36,191 bases of DNA from Marinobacter sp. ELB17 (GTDB taxonomy: Bacteria; Pseudomonadota; Gammaproteobacteria; Pseudomonadales; Oleiphilaceae): assembly GCF_000169375.1 (NCBI RefSeq), contig NZ_AAXY01000032.1, forward strand, positions 1-36,191, read 5' to 3'. The notes below the pieces were generated by a model, which did no database searches, was not told where the DNA came from, and saw only the letters and a list, made by a program, of their open reading frames with translations. This document shows positions 25,692 to 34,160 of this stretch, one piece after another; the first letter of the stretch is position 1; each line of letters begins with the position of its first letter. The position numbers and the translations under genes are program-made.

Positions 25692-27014
25692 TCAGCTAAG
25701 CAACCTGATCATTACGCCAGCTGCAACCGCCGAACCGATAACACCGGCTACGTTCGGGCCCATGGCGTGCATCAGCAGGAAGTTTTGCGGGTTGGCTTCC
25801 AGGCCCACCTTGTTGGATACCCGCGCTGCCATCGGCACCGCCGATACGCCGGCGGAACCAATCAATGGATTGATGGGATCCTTGGTGAACTTGTTCATCA
25901 ACTTCGCCATCAACACGCCGGCTGCTGTGCCCACACCGAAGGCAACGATACCCAGTGCCAGAATACCCAGAGTCTGGCCATCCAGAAATTTTTCAGCCAT
26001 CAGCTTGGAGCCAACGGATAGCCCCAGAAAGATGGTCACAATGTTGATCAACGCGTTCTGTGCCGTGTCGCTCAAACGCTCCACAACACCACATTCGCGC
26101 ATCAGGTTACCAAAGCAAAACATACCCAGCAGCGGAGCTGCATCCGGCAAGAACAGAACCACCGCAATCAACACAACCAGCGGGAACACGATTTTCTCGC
26201 GCTTGCTCACCGGGCGCAGCTGGGACATCTTGATAGCACGTTCTTTTTTCGTGGTCAGCGCCTTCATAATGGGCGGCTGAATCAGCGGAACCAGTGCCAT
26301 ATAAGCGTAGGCCGAAACCGCAATCGCACCCAACAGGTGCGGAGCCAGTACGCTAGACACGTAGATAGACGTTGGGCCATCGGCACCGCCAATGATACCA
26401 ATCGCCGCCGCTTCCAGAATGGTGAAGTCCAGAATGCCCAACCAGTCCAGCAATGCCGCACCCAGAACCGTACCGAAAATACCGAACTGCGCAGCCGCAC
26501 CCAGCAGTAGAGTTTTCGGGTTGGCCAGCAACGGACCAAAATCGGTCATTGCACCCACGCCCATGAAAATCAACAGCGGCCCAACGGTACTGCCGATAAT
26601 CACCAGGTAAAAGTTGTGCAACATGCCGTTGCCATAGCCGAAGTCAGAGGCCAGGTTGTTGGCCATAGCCACTTCTGCAGAGCTACCGGTGTGGTAAGCC
26701 GATTTAAACGCACCCAGTACGTCCGGCGTTATCGCCTGACCTGCCTGGTAGGCCACATCCAGAGCGCCAGCCAACGCGGCTAGCACTTCCGGTTTGGCCA
26801 CATGTATGGCATTTTCCGCCGCCGACAGGGCCAGCCCTGCCTCCGGAATGTTCGCCAGAATACCGCCAAAACCGATCGGCACCAGCAGCAGTGGCTCGAA
26901 ACCCTTACGGATCGCAAGGTACAGAAGACCCAGGCAAACCACGATCATGATCGCTTGCCCGATTTCGATGTTGAACAGGCCGCTGCCCGTCCATAACGTC
27001 ATTAATTTATCCAT
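25692..27014 (-). CDS. oadB: Oxaloacetate decarboxylase, beta subunit (Na+ pump)
   Basis: Integral membrane subunit that decarboxylates carboxybiotin and drives Na+ out of the cell. The 440-residue protein is strongly hydrophobic throughout. Conserved segments include GFGGILANIP near residue 50, NFYLVIIGSTVGPLLIFMGVGAMTDFGP and IGIIGGADGPTSIY mid-protein, and the closing QNFLLMHAMGPNVAGVIGSA. It lies 13 bases after oadA and ends the operon. Confidence 0.96.
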   Translation of the reverse strand: MDKLMTLWTGSGLFNIEIGQAIMIVVCLGLLYLAIRKGFEPLLLVPIGFGGILANIPEAGLALSAAENAIHVAKPEVLAALAGALDVAYQAGQAITPDVLGAFKSAYHTGSSAEVAMANNLASDFGYGNGMLHNFYLVIIGSTVGPLLIFMGVGAMTDFGPLLANPKTLLLGAAAQFGIFGTVLGAALLDWLGILDFTILEAAAIGIIGGADGPTSIYVSSVLAPHLLGAIAVSAYAYMALVPLIQPPIMKALTTKKERAIKMSQLRPVSKREKIVFPLVVLIAVVLFLPDAAPLLGMFCFGNLMRECGVVERLSDTAQNALINIVTIFLGLSVGSKLMAEKFLDGQTLGILALGIVAFGVGTAAGVLMAKLMNKFTKDPINPLIGSAGVSAVPMAARVSNKVGLEANPQNFLLMHAMGPNVAGVIGSAVAAGVMIRLLS

Positions 27015-27027
27015 GGAATGCTGGCCC

Positions 27028-28809
27028 TTATGCGATTGTCAGCATTTCATCATCAACAGCGACGGCATCACCGACCTTGATGAAGACTTCACCGACGGTA
27101 CCGGCTTTCGGTGCGCGGATCTCGGTTTCCATTTTCATGGCTTCCAGAATGATCAACACATCGCCTTCTTCCACGGCATCGCCGGGAGAAACCAGAACCT
27201 TGAAGATGTTACCGCCCAGGGGCGCGTTAACCGGATCGCCATCACCAACCGGCGCCGGTGCGGCGACCGCAAGTGCCGAAGCAGCCCCGCCTTCCGCCTG
27301 AATCTGGCTGACTTCACCACCCTCAGACACCGCTACCACATATTTTTTACCATTTACTTCAACAGTATAGGTTTCGGGGCCAGAGGCTTTTTTCGTCGGC
27401 GCTACGTCATCCGCCGACGGAATCGGCTCAAACGCATCCGGATTGTTGCGGTTTTCAAGGAATTTCAAGCCAATCTGCGGGAACAGGGCGTAGGTCAGTA
27501 CATCGTCGATGACATTATCAGCCAGTTTGATGTTCTTCTCTTGCGCCAGCTTTTTCAGCTCGTCCGTCAGTTTGTCCACTTCCGGCTCCAGCAAATCTGC
27601 CGGGCGACAGGTAATGGCTTGTTTGCCATCAAGCACTTTCTCCTGCAGCTCTTTATTGAATGGCGCAGGCGCGGAACCGTATTCACCTTTAAGAATGGCG
27701 GCGGTTTCCTTGGAAATAGATTTGTAGCGCTCTCCGGTCAGTATGTTCAGTACCGCCTGGGTACCCACAATCTGCGAGGTCGGCGTGACCAGAGCGATAT
27801 AACCCAGGTCTTCGCGTACCTTCGGAATTTCGGCCAGTACCTGGTCAAACTTGTCCGCGGCGTTCTGCTCTTTAAGCTGGGCTTCCATGTTGGTCAACAT
27901 GCCGCCAGGCACCTGAGCAATAAGGATGCGGGAGTCTACACCTCTTAGGCTGCCCTCAAATTTGGCGTACTTCTTCCGCACTTCGCGGAAATAACCAGCG
28001 ATTTCTTCCAGCAACACAAGATCCAAACCGGTATCACGCTCCGTACCTTCCAATATAGCCACCATCGCCTCGGTGGGCGAATGACCATAGGTCATGCTCA
28101 TGGAGGAAATTGCAGTGTCTACGTTATCAATACCGGCTTCAACGGCCTTAAGCGCAGTAGCAGTCGACATGCCGGTAGTGGCATGGCACTGCATGTGAAT
28201 CGGTACGCTCAGCTCTTTTTTCAAACGGGTGACCAATTCAAACGCCACGTAGGGTTTGAGCAGGCCGGCCATGTCTTTAATGGCAATGGACTGAGCGCCC
28301 ATGTCTTCAATTTCCTTAGCCAGCTCAACCCACATATCAATGGTGTGAATGTGGCTGGTGGTGTACGAAATGGTGCCTTGGGCATGCTTGCCGGTTTTAC
28401 GCACGGCCTTGATGGCCGTGAGCAAGTTGCGGGGATCGTTCATCGCATCAAAAATGCGGAATACGTCCACGCCGTTTTCAGCGGCACGATCAACAAACCG
28501 CTCTACCACGTCATCCGCATAGTGGCGGTAGCCCAGAAGGTTCTGGCCACGCAACAACATCTGTTGGGGCGTATTGGGCATGACTTTCTTCAATTCACGA
28601 ATACGCTCCCAAGGGTCTTCGCCCAGGTAACGGATACAGGAATCAAAAGTGGCTCCACCCCAAGATTCCAGTGACCAGAAGCCGACTTTATCGAGTTTCT
28701 CGGCGATTGGCAGCATGTCGTCAAGCCGCATGCGGGTGGCCAGCAGGGACTGGTGGGCGTCACGCAGTACAACGTCCGTAATCCCCAGCGGTTTTTTAAT
28801 GTCTGTCAT
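27028..28809 (-). CDS. oadA: Oxaloacetate decarboxylase, alpha subunit
   Basis: Cytosolic biotin carboxyltransferase subunit of 593 residues. The carboxyltransferase barrel carries RDAHQSLLATRMR, the active-site lysine in AIKDMAGL and the metal-binding HMQCHATTG. A conserved PYC/OADA domain, a flexible Ala/Pro-rich linker (about residues 510-525) and a biotinyl domain follow. Lys559 in EAMKMETE stands 34 residues from the end, the normal distance for biotin attachment. Flanking oadG and oadB settle its identity over pyruvate carboxylase subunit B. Confidence 0.96.
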   Translation of the reverse strand: MTDIKKPLGITDVVLRDAHQSLLATRMRLDDMLPIAEKLDKVGFWSLESWGGATFDSCIRYLGEDPWERIRELKKVMPNTPQQMLLRGQNLLGYRHYADDVVERFVDRAAENGVDVFRIFDAMNDPRNLLTAIKAVRKTGKHAQGTISYTTSHIHTIDMWVELAKEIEDMGAQSIAIKDMAGLLKPYVAFELVTRLKKELSVPIHMQCHATTGMSTATALKAVEAGIDNVDTAISSMSMTYGHSPTEAMVAILEGTERDTGLDLVLLEEIAGYFREVRKKYAKFEGSLRGVDSRILIAQVPGGMLTNMEAQLKEQNAADKFDQVLAEIPKVREDLGYIALVTPTSQIVGTQAVLNILTGERYKSISKETAAILKGEYGSAPAPFNKELQEKVLDGKQAITCRPADLLEPEVDKLTDELKKLAQEKNIKLADNVIDDVLTYALFPQIGLKFLENRNNPDAFEPIPSADDVAPTKKASGPETYTVEVNGKKYVVAVSEGGEVSQIQAEGGAASALAVAAPAPVGDGDPVNAPLGGNIFKVLVSPGDAVEEGDVLIILEAMKMETEIRAPKAGTVGEVFIKVGDAVAVDDEMLTIA

Positions 28810-28851
28810 CGTGTCAGCCTTCTATTTAAAGGTTTTAAATCGCTTACCGGG

Positions 28852-29103
28852 TCACTTTTTGTGACGCAACCGGAATTGGGCAACCGCCTGTTTGATCGCC
28901 TCTGCGGTGTCAGGATTAACCGACGATTGCGCCTTGGGTTTGGCGCGGGACGTTCTGGTCGGAGTTGCCGGCTCAGGCGCAGAAAACCGGTTCAGCAGCT
29001 TAGACATGATCAGCGTTGCGAGTACCAGCACGATCAGAAACGCAAATACAAAACCCATACCCGCAATCATCAAATCAACAGCTTGGGTCATCAGCTCATT
29101 CAT
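28852..29103 (-). CDS. oadG: Oxaloacetate decarboxylase, gamma subunit
   Basis: An 83-residue assembly subunit with one membrane helix (about residues 12-34). A polar Ala/Pro/Thr-rich linker and a basic C-terminal segment (AIKQAVAQFRLRHKK) follow. In characterised pumps OadG anchors the alpha subunit to the beta subunit and speeds the reaction. As first gene it gives the usual gamma-alpha-beta order. The gap to oadA is 42 bases. Confidence 0.93.
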   Translation of the reverse strand: MNELMTQAVDLMIAGMGFVFAFLIVLVLATLIMSKLLNRFSAPEPATPTRTSRAKPKAQSSVNPDTAEAIKQAVAQFRLRHKK

Positions 29104-29221
29104 AACGAATAGCTACCTGTCTTGGTTAGTGACTTTTCCCCGGAAATCCGTACCGACAAGCCATAGATTCGGCGCTTTATTCAATGAATCCGGGATACAA
29201 AATCTTGCGTAATCTACCGGT

Positions 29222-29250
29222 TTAATAAGTGATCGGCAACCAGAATGCAA
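29222..29250 (-). promoter_or_regulatory. Candidate promoter of oadGAB
   Basis: On the minus strand TTGCAT and TATTAA are separated by exactly 17 bases, about 120 bases upstream of the oadG ATG. The remaining intergenic sequence (29104-29329) holds a short GATTC/GAATC inverted repeat (about 29167-29191) and no coding sequence I can support. Confidence 0.55.
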
Positions 29251-29329
29251 ATGGCTATACGGACTTTCCGAATATTTTTGGGTATTTTTCCACCCATTCC
29301 CCCGCCGAACATCCCACACTTAAGCCAAT

Positions 29330-30703
29330 CTAGACTAAGCGTGCCCGCAAATTGCGACCTTTTACCTTACCGCGCTCCAACTGCTCCAACGCACGTCCGG
29401 CGTGGCGGCTTTCCACGGCTACAAAACACTGAAATTCAAACACATTTATTTTACCAACGGCGCTACCAGGCAAGCCGCCATCGCCGGTCAGAGCGCCCAT
29501 CACATCACCTGGGCGCAGTTTTTCTTTGCGACCGGCCGCTATGCACAGGGTTTTCATCAGCGGCTTCATCGGTTTTGGTACAGTCGCCATTAATGGGTCG
29601 CTATCACCCCAGATAACCGTTGCACCGCGCTCGCTTTCCAGGCGATTGATTTTGTGGCCCTGGGACGGGCTGCACAGAGTAACGGCCAGCCCCTGTTCCC
29701 CGGCGCGGCCGGTGCGACCGATGCGGTGCGTATGTATCTCCGGATCACCCGCCGGCTCGGCGTTAACAACCAGTGGCAATGATTTTATGTCCAGCCCTCG
29801 GGCCGCCACGTCGGTGGCCACCAATACCTGGCAACTTTGATTGGCAAAGCGCACCAGAACGCTGTCGCGGTCGCGCTGTTCCAGGTCGCCGTGCAACGCC
29901 AGCGCCGAAAAACCCTGCTGTGAGAGCTCGGCCGCCAGCTCGTCACACTGATGCTTCATAGCGCAGAACACCAGGCAGGATGTGGGTTGATGCTGCGACA
30001 GCAGAGCCACGATGGCGCGAGTACGCTGGTTGCCAGAAATCTCATAGAACACCTCGGCAATATCACTGTTCATTTTCTCGGTTTGCGCCCGCACATCCAC
30101 CGGCTCTCGCTGAAAACCAGCGCTGAGTTTACGAATCGATTCGGGCCAAGTGGCTGAGAACAGCAGAGTCTGGCGCTGTGCCGGCGCGTGTGAAAGAATG
30201 TTTTCCACTGCCTCCTGAAACCCCATATCCAACATGCGGTCGGCTTCGTCCAGCACCACGGTGTGCACCCGATCCAGTTTCAGCGTGCCTTTTTGCAGGT
30301 GATCCGCTATCCGCCCTGGTGTACCCACGACTATATGAGCGCCGTGGGCCAGCGAGCCGATCTGAGGGCCAATCGACACACCACCGCACAGGGTGAGTAT
30401 TTTTATATTATCGCGGGCACGGGCCAGTTCCCGCAAAGCCTTGGCGACCTGATCAGCCAACTCCCGAGTGGGGCACAGTACCAAGCTTTGTACCGAGAAC
30501 TGCTTGGGTTTGACATGCTCAATCAAACCAATACCGAAGGCTGCGGTTTTGCCGCTGCCGGTGTGCGCCAAGGCGATAACGTCTTGACCCGCCAAGCAAT
30601 GGGGCAAAGCCCGCGTCTGAATGTCGGTGGGTTCGGTAAAACCCAGGCGCACAAGATTGGCCTGCATGGCGGCAGACAGTTCAAGGTCTTTAAAGGAAGG
30701 CAT
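29330..30703 (-). CDS. dbpA: ATP-dependent RNA helicase DbpA
   Basis: DEAD-box helicase of 457 residues acting in 50S ribosome assembly. The Q motif (GFTEPTDIQTRALP), AHTGSGKT, PTREL, DEAD (LDEADRMLDMGF), SAT and HRIGRTGRAG are all present in order. The C-terminal domain (about residues 380-457), with GRKEKLRPGDVMGALTGDGG, is the RNA-binding module that recognises hairpin 92 of 23S rRNA. That module distinguishes DbpA from other DEAD-box proteins. It stands alone, divergent from the DUF2058 gene. Confidence 0.95.
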   Translation of the reverse strand: MPSFKDLELSAAMQANLVRLGFTEPTDIQTRALPHCLAGQDVIALAHTGSGKTAAFGIGLIEHVKPKQFSVQSLVLCPTRELADQVAKALRELARARDNIKILTLCGGVSIGPQIGSLAHGAHIVVGTPGRIADHLQKGTLKLDRVHTVVLDEADRMLDMGFQEAVENILSHAPAQRQTLLFSATWPESIRKLSAGFQREPVDVRAQTEKMNSDIAEVFYEISGNQRTRAIVALLSQHQPTSCLVFCAMKHQCDELAAELSQQGFSALALHGDLEQRDRDSVLVRFANQSCQVLVATDVAARGLDIKSLPLVVNAEPAGDPEIHTHRIGRTGRAGEQGLAVTLCSPSQGHKINRLESERGATVIWGDSDPLMATVPKPMKPLMKTLCIAAGRKEKLRPGDVMGALTGDGGLPGSAVGKINVFEFQCFVAVESRHAGRALEQLERGKVKGRNLRARLV

Positions 30704-30734
30704 ACAAGAAAATCCCGGAATCAGCAGTTGCTGG

Positions 30735-30763
30735 TTAAGAAGGTAAACGCGAGGGCGTATACT
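30735..30763 (+). promoter_or_regulatory. Candidate promoter of the DUF2058 gene
   Basis: TTAAGA (30735-30740) and TATACT (30758-30763) are separated by 17 bases. The -10 has one mismatch to consensus and lies about 51 bases before the start codon. Confidence 0.55.
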
Positions 30764-30814
30764 AAGGCTAGTGGAATAATAGCAGAGTTTCTTACCAATT
30801 AATGGAGTTACCCC

Positions 30815-31351
30815 ATGGCGTCCCTGCAGGACCAGTTACTGAAAGCCGGCCTGGCCGACAAAAAAAAGGCCACAGCTATTCGTAATGAAAAGCACAAACA
30901 GCGCAAACAGCAGCCCAAGGGCGCGGTGCAGGTAAATGAAGCCGAGCAGCGAGTACAGCAGGCGCGAGAAGAAAAAACCGAGCGCGACCGTCAACTGAAC
31001 CAGAAACGCCAGGCCGAAGCCCAGAAAAAAGCCATACAGGCCCAGATTCGCCAGTTAGTGGGGACAAACCGGCTGAATCGCAGTCATGGCGAAACTTCTT
31101 ACCAGTTTGTTCATGACAAGAAAATCAAGAAAATGTATGTGGACGACATGATGGCTGACCAGCTGGCCCGCGGCCGTCTGGCAATCATCTGCGTCGGTGG
31201 CGATTACGAGATTGTCGCCGAAGGCGTAGCACGCAAAATTCAGGAACGGGACGCGCAGGCCGTTGTTGTGCTGCACGAGCGTACGAAAGACGACCTGGGC
31301 GACGATGATCCTTACGCCGGTTATGAGATCCCTGACGATCTCATGTGGTAA
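30815..31351 (+). CDS. DUF2058 family protein (YaiL-like, nucleoprotein/polynucleotide-associated)
   Basis: A 178-residue protein with a highly charged, Lys/Gln/Glu-rich helical N-terminal half (about residues 1-85), probably coiled coil. A compact C-terminal domain follows, with YQFVHDKKIKKMYV and GRLAIICVGGDYEIV. That domain and the MASLQDQLLKAGLADKKKA start are typical of the family. RNA or nucleoid association is suggested for relatives, but the role is not established. It ends 46 bases before the convergent pxpC; a GCCTTAAAAGGC hairpin there (31358-31369) is followed by a T-run only after eight bases. Confidence 0.9.
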   Translation: MASLQDQLLKAGLADKKKATAIRNEKHKQRKQQPKGAVQVNEAEQRVQQAREEKTERDRQLNQKRQAEAQKKAIQAQIRQLVGTNRLNRSHGETSYQFVHDKKIKKMYVDDMMADQLARGRLAIICVGGDYEIVAEGVARKIQERDAQAVVVLHERTKDDLGDDDPYAGYEIPDDLMW

Positions 31352-31397
31352 CACAGAGCCTTAAAAGGCCTACTGGATTTTTACATTTAACAATGCA

Positions 31398-32348
31398 TCA
31401 AAGGGGCTTGTTAAAAAAATTCAGGAAGGCCTTTTCATGCCTCTGGGCCTCATACAGGGCCACCGGGCGGAATTGCAACTGACTGCCCGGCTGGCGCTGA
31501 GCCAGCGCATCCAGGCTGCGGGGCGTTACGGCCCCAAGCTTTGGGTAGCCGCCGATGGTCTGGCGATCATTCAGAAGAATGATGGGCAAACCATTGGCCG
31601 GCACCTGGACCGCACCCAGGCTGATGCCTTCAGAAATCAGGCGCTCGCCAAACACCTCTAACGCCGGGCCGTTTAATCTTGCGCCCATGCGATCGCTCTG
31701 CGAGCTCAAGGTATAAGGTTGGGTGAAGAAGCACTCCAGAGAACTGGAGGGGAAACGCTCTATCTGTGCCCCCATAATCACATCCAGAATGAGCGCCTCG
31801 CGGTAATCGGGTATCCAGTCAACGGGCACTTGGCGCTGCAATGGCGGGTTTTGGGACTGGGATTCACAGGGCAGCAGATCGCCGGCTTTTAACGGTTGCC
31901 CATCGCCATGCAGGCCTCCGGTTTTCTCCCGGTGCAGCGTGGCGCAACTGTTACCCAAACCTGCGGCAACGCTAAAACCGCCGGCAACAGCCAGATAACT
32001 ACGAAGCCCGGCACGGAGCGCACTCAATACCACCCTGTCCCCGGCTTTCAGCGACAGCGTGGCCCACAACGGCTGCGAGGCTCCGTTCACCGTGACCGTC
32101 ACCTCTGCTCCGGTAATGGCAATACTGGTGTTCAACTGACTAACAAACTCCACTTGGCCAAAGGTGATCTCTAAAGCCGCCGCCCCGAAACAATTACCCA
32201 ACAGGTAGTTTGCCCAGGCCCAGGCATGGCGATCCATAGCCCCGCCCGTGGCCAGCCCCAGGTGCATCACTCCACGACGCCCAGCGTCCTGAATCAGGCT
32301 CAGAAAACCGGGTTTTTCAATCAACAAACCGAGCTTGGAGTGAGTCAC
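31398..32348 (-). CDS. pxpC: 5-oxoprolinase subunit C (biotin-dependent carboxyltransferase family)
   Basis: A 316-residue protein of the KipA/PxpC family, which with PxpA and PxpB hydrolyses 5-oxoproline to glutamate using ATP. Recognisable segments are the SLIQDAGRRGVMHLGLATGGAMDRHAW opening, LEITFGQVEF, and SDRMGARLNGP near residue 218. It starts with GTG at 32348, which forms a GTGA overlap with a TGA at 32345-32347. That TGA would be the stop of an intact pxpB, but pxpB as read now ends earlier (see that entry), so coupling may be disturbed. Confidence 0.92.
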   Translation of the reverse strand: MTHSKLGLLIEKPGFLSLIQDAGRRGVMHLGLATGGAMDRHAWAWANYLLGNCFGAAALEITFGQVEFVSQLNTSIAITGAEVTVTVNGASQPLWATLSLKAGDRVVLSALRAGLRSYLAVAGGFSVAAGLGNSCATLHREKTGGLHGDGQPLKAGDLLPCESQSQNPPLQRQVPVDWIPDYREALILDVIMGAQIERFPSSSLECFFTQPYTLSSQSDRMGARLNGPALEVFGERLISEGISLGAVQVPANGLPIILLNDRQTIGGYPKLGAVTPRSLDALAQRQPGSQLQFRPVALYEAQRHEKAFLNFFNKPL

Positions 32349-32459
32349 AACTTTTCCCCCTGCTTTTTAGCAGGCGCGCCTTGCTGTATGTCCAAACCCG
32401 GCTCCATGCCCCAGGGCAAATCGTCAAGGCGACCTCCAAGCTCAAGTATTCGTCTTGTG

Positions 32460-33116
32460 CTATTGGGCGGAAGCGCACTGTCTGCCGGCTTCCAGCAGGC
32501 TGGGCTGTGCGCGGGACTGATCAAACAGGGCCAAAGGAGTACGGCCAATCAGATTCCAGCCGCCAGGCGACACTATGGGATAAAGCGCGGTTTGGGTGTC
32601 GGCGATACCCAGAGTACCCGCCGGCACTTTTGCCCGCGGGTTGGCAAGCCGAGGCACACTCAACTCTTCGGCCACCTCGCCCAGGTAGGCAAAACCTGGG
32701 GCAAAGCCAATGGCGAATACCTGATAAAGGCGCTCGCTGTGGCGGCGAATAAACTCTTCCAGGCTGAAACCGGCGCGCTCCGCCAAGCGCTTCAGATCCG
32801 GCCCGACGCTGGGGTGATAAAACACCGGAACCTCAATAATCTCTGATTCAGCATGAACTTCCCCGGTGGGATCGGGCAGCTGGTTCAGCACCTCACTCAC
32901 CTGCCCCATCAAACTGGCCAGATCGTCCTGCAACACATCATAACGCAACAGCAGCGTAGTGTAAGACGGCACTGCGTCCAGCAATCGCGTGCCCAGGCTT
33001 GATTTTAAGGCGATTGCAGCACGGTGAATCGGGGCAACCAGAGCCGCATCGATACGCTGGCCAAAATGCAGGGTAACGGTATCTATACCGCTGATGTCAT
33101 AGCGCCATTGCATCAC
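32460..33116 (-). pseudogene. pxpB: 5-oxoprolinase subunit B, 3' end apparently frameshifted
   Basis: A 218-residue reading of the KipI/PxpB family, the partner of PxpC. FAIGFAPGFAYLGEV, PAGTLGIADTQTALYPIVSPGGWNLIGRTPL and LFDQSRAQPSLLEAG are all present. After that Gly the frame gives RQCASAQ and a stop. The family motif VRFRPI is encoded at 32478-32461 in another frame. From about 32437 a third frame continues LGGRLDDLPWGMEP down to a TGA at 32345 that overlaps the pxpC start. Two single-base losses would explain this. The truncation removes only the end of the protein, so activity might persist; a sequencing error is equally possible. The start is GTG at 33116 (GTGA overlap with pxpA) or the adjacent ATG at 33113. 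Confidence 0.8.
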
Positions 33117-33850
33117 ACCAGCTTCCTGAACGCGTCACGAATGGCCCGCACCGCTGCCACAGACTCAGGGTTGTCACCGTGCACACACAGCGTGTCCGCT
33201 TCCAGACTCAAGGCTTTGCCTTCTATGGACTGAATGCTGTGACCCCGGGCAAAGGCCAGTGCCTGCTGCACAATTATACTGGAATCGTGGTGCACGGCAC
33301 CCGTCTGGCTGCGCGACACCAAATACCCGGCGCTGTCATAGGCGCGATCGGCGAAGGCTTCCAGCAACAACGTTACGCCGTATTCCGCGCATAGCTGTTT
33401 CAGGCGCTGGTTGTCCGCTGTGGTCATGGCCATCAACGCCAAGGTTTGCGGCGATTGCGCCAGCGCCTCGAGGATTGCGCGCAGTATGACCTCGTCGCGC
33501 ATCATGTCGTTATAGAGCGCGCCGTGGGGCTTTACATAGCTCAACTGGCCACCCTGGGCCGCGGCGATCTGCGCCAGCGCGCCCACCTGATACAACACCA
33601 TGGTGTGAATTTCTTCTGCTGCACACACCATAGACCGGCGCCCAAACCCCTGAAGATCTGGATACGCCGGATGGGCGCCCAGGGTGACACCGTGTTGCAA
33701 CGCCAGGCGCACGGTATTGAACATAACTCTCGGGTCGCCGGCGTGAAACCCGCAGGCGATGTTGGCCTGGTCAATAAACGGCATGACCTGATCATCCAGA
33801 CCCATGGCCCAGGCGCCATAGCTTTCACCGATATCGCAATTCAATAGCAT
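33113..33850 (-). CDS. pxpA: 5-oxoprolinase subunit A (LamB/YcsF family)
   Basis: A 245-residue protein that with PxpB and PxpC converts 5-oxoproline to glutamate. The start MLLNCDIGESYGAWAMG, then ANIACGFHAGDP, GAHPAYPDLQGFGRR and YVKPHGALYNDM, are family hallmarks. The frame is open upstream to 33961, but those 37 residues do not resemble the family. The ATG at 33850 has GGAGG six bases upstream. It is the first gene of pxpABC and divergent from a TRAP transporter. Confidence 0.95.
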   Translation of the reverse strand: MLLNCDIGESYGAWAMGLDDQVMPFIDQANIACGFHAGDPRVMFNTVRLALQHGVTLGAHPAYPDLQGFGRRSMVCAAEEIHTMVLYQVGALAQIAAAQGGQLSYVKPHGALYNDMMRDEVILRAILEALAQSPQTLALMAMTTADNQRLKQLCAEYGVTLLLEAFADRAYDSAGYLVSRSQTGAVHHDSSIIVQQALAFARGHSIQSIEGKALSLEADTLCVHGDNPESVAAVRAIRDAFRKLV

Positions 33851-33867
33851 GTGAGCCTCCGGGCTTA

Positions 33868-33911
33868 TAGCTGTTATAAATTGTGGCTGTAGCGAGTGGT
33901 AGCTGTAATAA
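33868..33911. repeat. Direct repeats upstream of pxpA, possible operator
   Basis: TAGCTGTTATAA at 33868-33879 recurs as TAGCTGTAATAA at 33900-33911, 11 of 12 bases identical. The copies are 32 bases apart, about three helical turns. Both lie within 61 bases of the pxpA start, in its presumed leader or promoter, so a regulator could bind them on one face of the DNA. Confidence 0.45.
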
Positions 33912-33963
33912 GTGGTGACAAGCGCGGGAACAAATTCATCCCTTATCCACGCTCTATACAAAC

Positions 33964-33979
33964 AATTTATAGATAAATT
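33964..33979. promoter_or_regulatory. Palindromic candidate operator
   Basis: AATTTAT-AG-ATAAATT is a perfect 7-bp inverted repeat with a two-base centre, midway between pxpA and dctP. Its position suits control of both operons. No regulator gene adjoins, and AT-richness makes chance palindromes more likely. Confidence 0.4.
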
Positions 33980-34025
33980 ATCAGCATTACAAAGTGAATT
34001 TACGTATATTATTTTTATAAATAGT

Positions 34026-34054
34026 TTGACACATCACCAACCCATAGCTAATTT
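34026..34054 (+). promoter_or_regulatory. Candidate promoter of the TRAP operon
   Basis: A consensus TTGACA at 34026-34031 is followed after 17 bases by TAATTT, a weak -10. It would give a leader of about 100 bases before dctP. Confidence 0.55.
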
Positions 34055-34122
34055 TAGCTCACGAGGCGCATCAAGGCGGCTTTATCGCCGTGCTTTACGA
34101 CTCACTGAAAACAACAACATCT

Positions 34123-34152
34123 GCTGACGGCTCCGACGTCAGCTCCGGGAGG
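34123..34152 (+). promoter_or_regulatory. Leader hairpin and ribosome site of dctP
   Basis: GCTGACG and CGTCAGC form a perfect 7-bp stem with a seven-base loop (34123-34143). GGGAGG (34147-34152), a strong ribosome site, begins only three bases later. The hairpin may modulate initiation or protect the 5' end of the messenger. Confidence 0.45.
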
Positions 34153-34160
34153 CAAAACCT

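Larger units (their letters stand above)
33851..34160. other. 310-base control region between pxpA and dctP
   Basis: AT-rich non-coding stretch between divergent operons. It contains a pair of direct repeats near pxpA, a palindrome at 33964-33979, a promoter with a consensus -35 reading toward dctP, and a hairpin just before the dctP ribosome site; each is listed separately. The upstream extension of the pxpA frame and a 71-residue plus-strand frame here do not look like proteins. Confidence 0.75.

Noticed and set aside
26794..27948. 384-residue plus-strand frame opposite oadB and oadA
   Set aside because: Antisense to two well-supported genes; no recognisable domain.
29113..29319. 68-residue minus-strand frame upstream of oadG
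   Set aside because: It overlaps the oadG promoter candidate, has no recognisable domain and no ribosome site worth the name.
31358..31382. Terminator between the DUF2058 gene and pxpC
   Set aside because: The GCCTT/AAGGC stem has only a two-base loop and the T-run starts eight bases after it, so evidence is too weak.
33851..33961. N-terminal extension of PxpA
   Set aside because: PxpA proteins begin at the LLNCDIGES segment and a strong GGAGG precedes the ATG at 33850; the extension reads through the promoter region.
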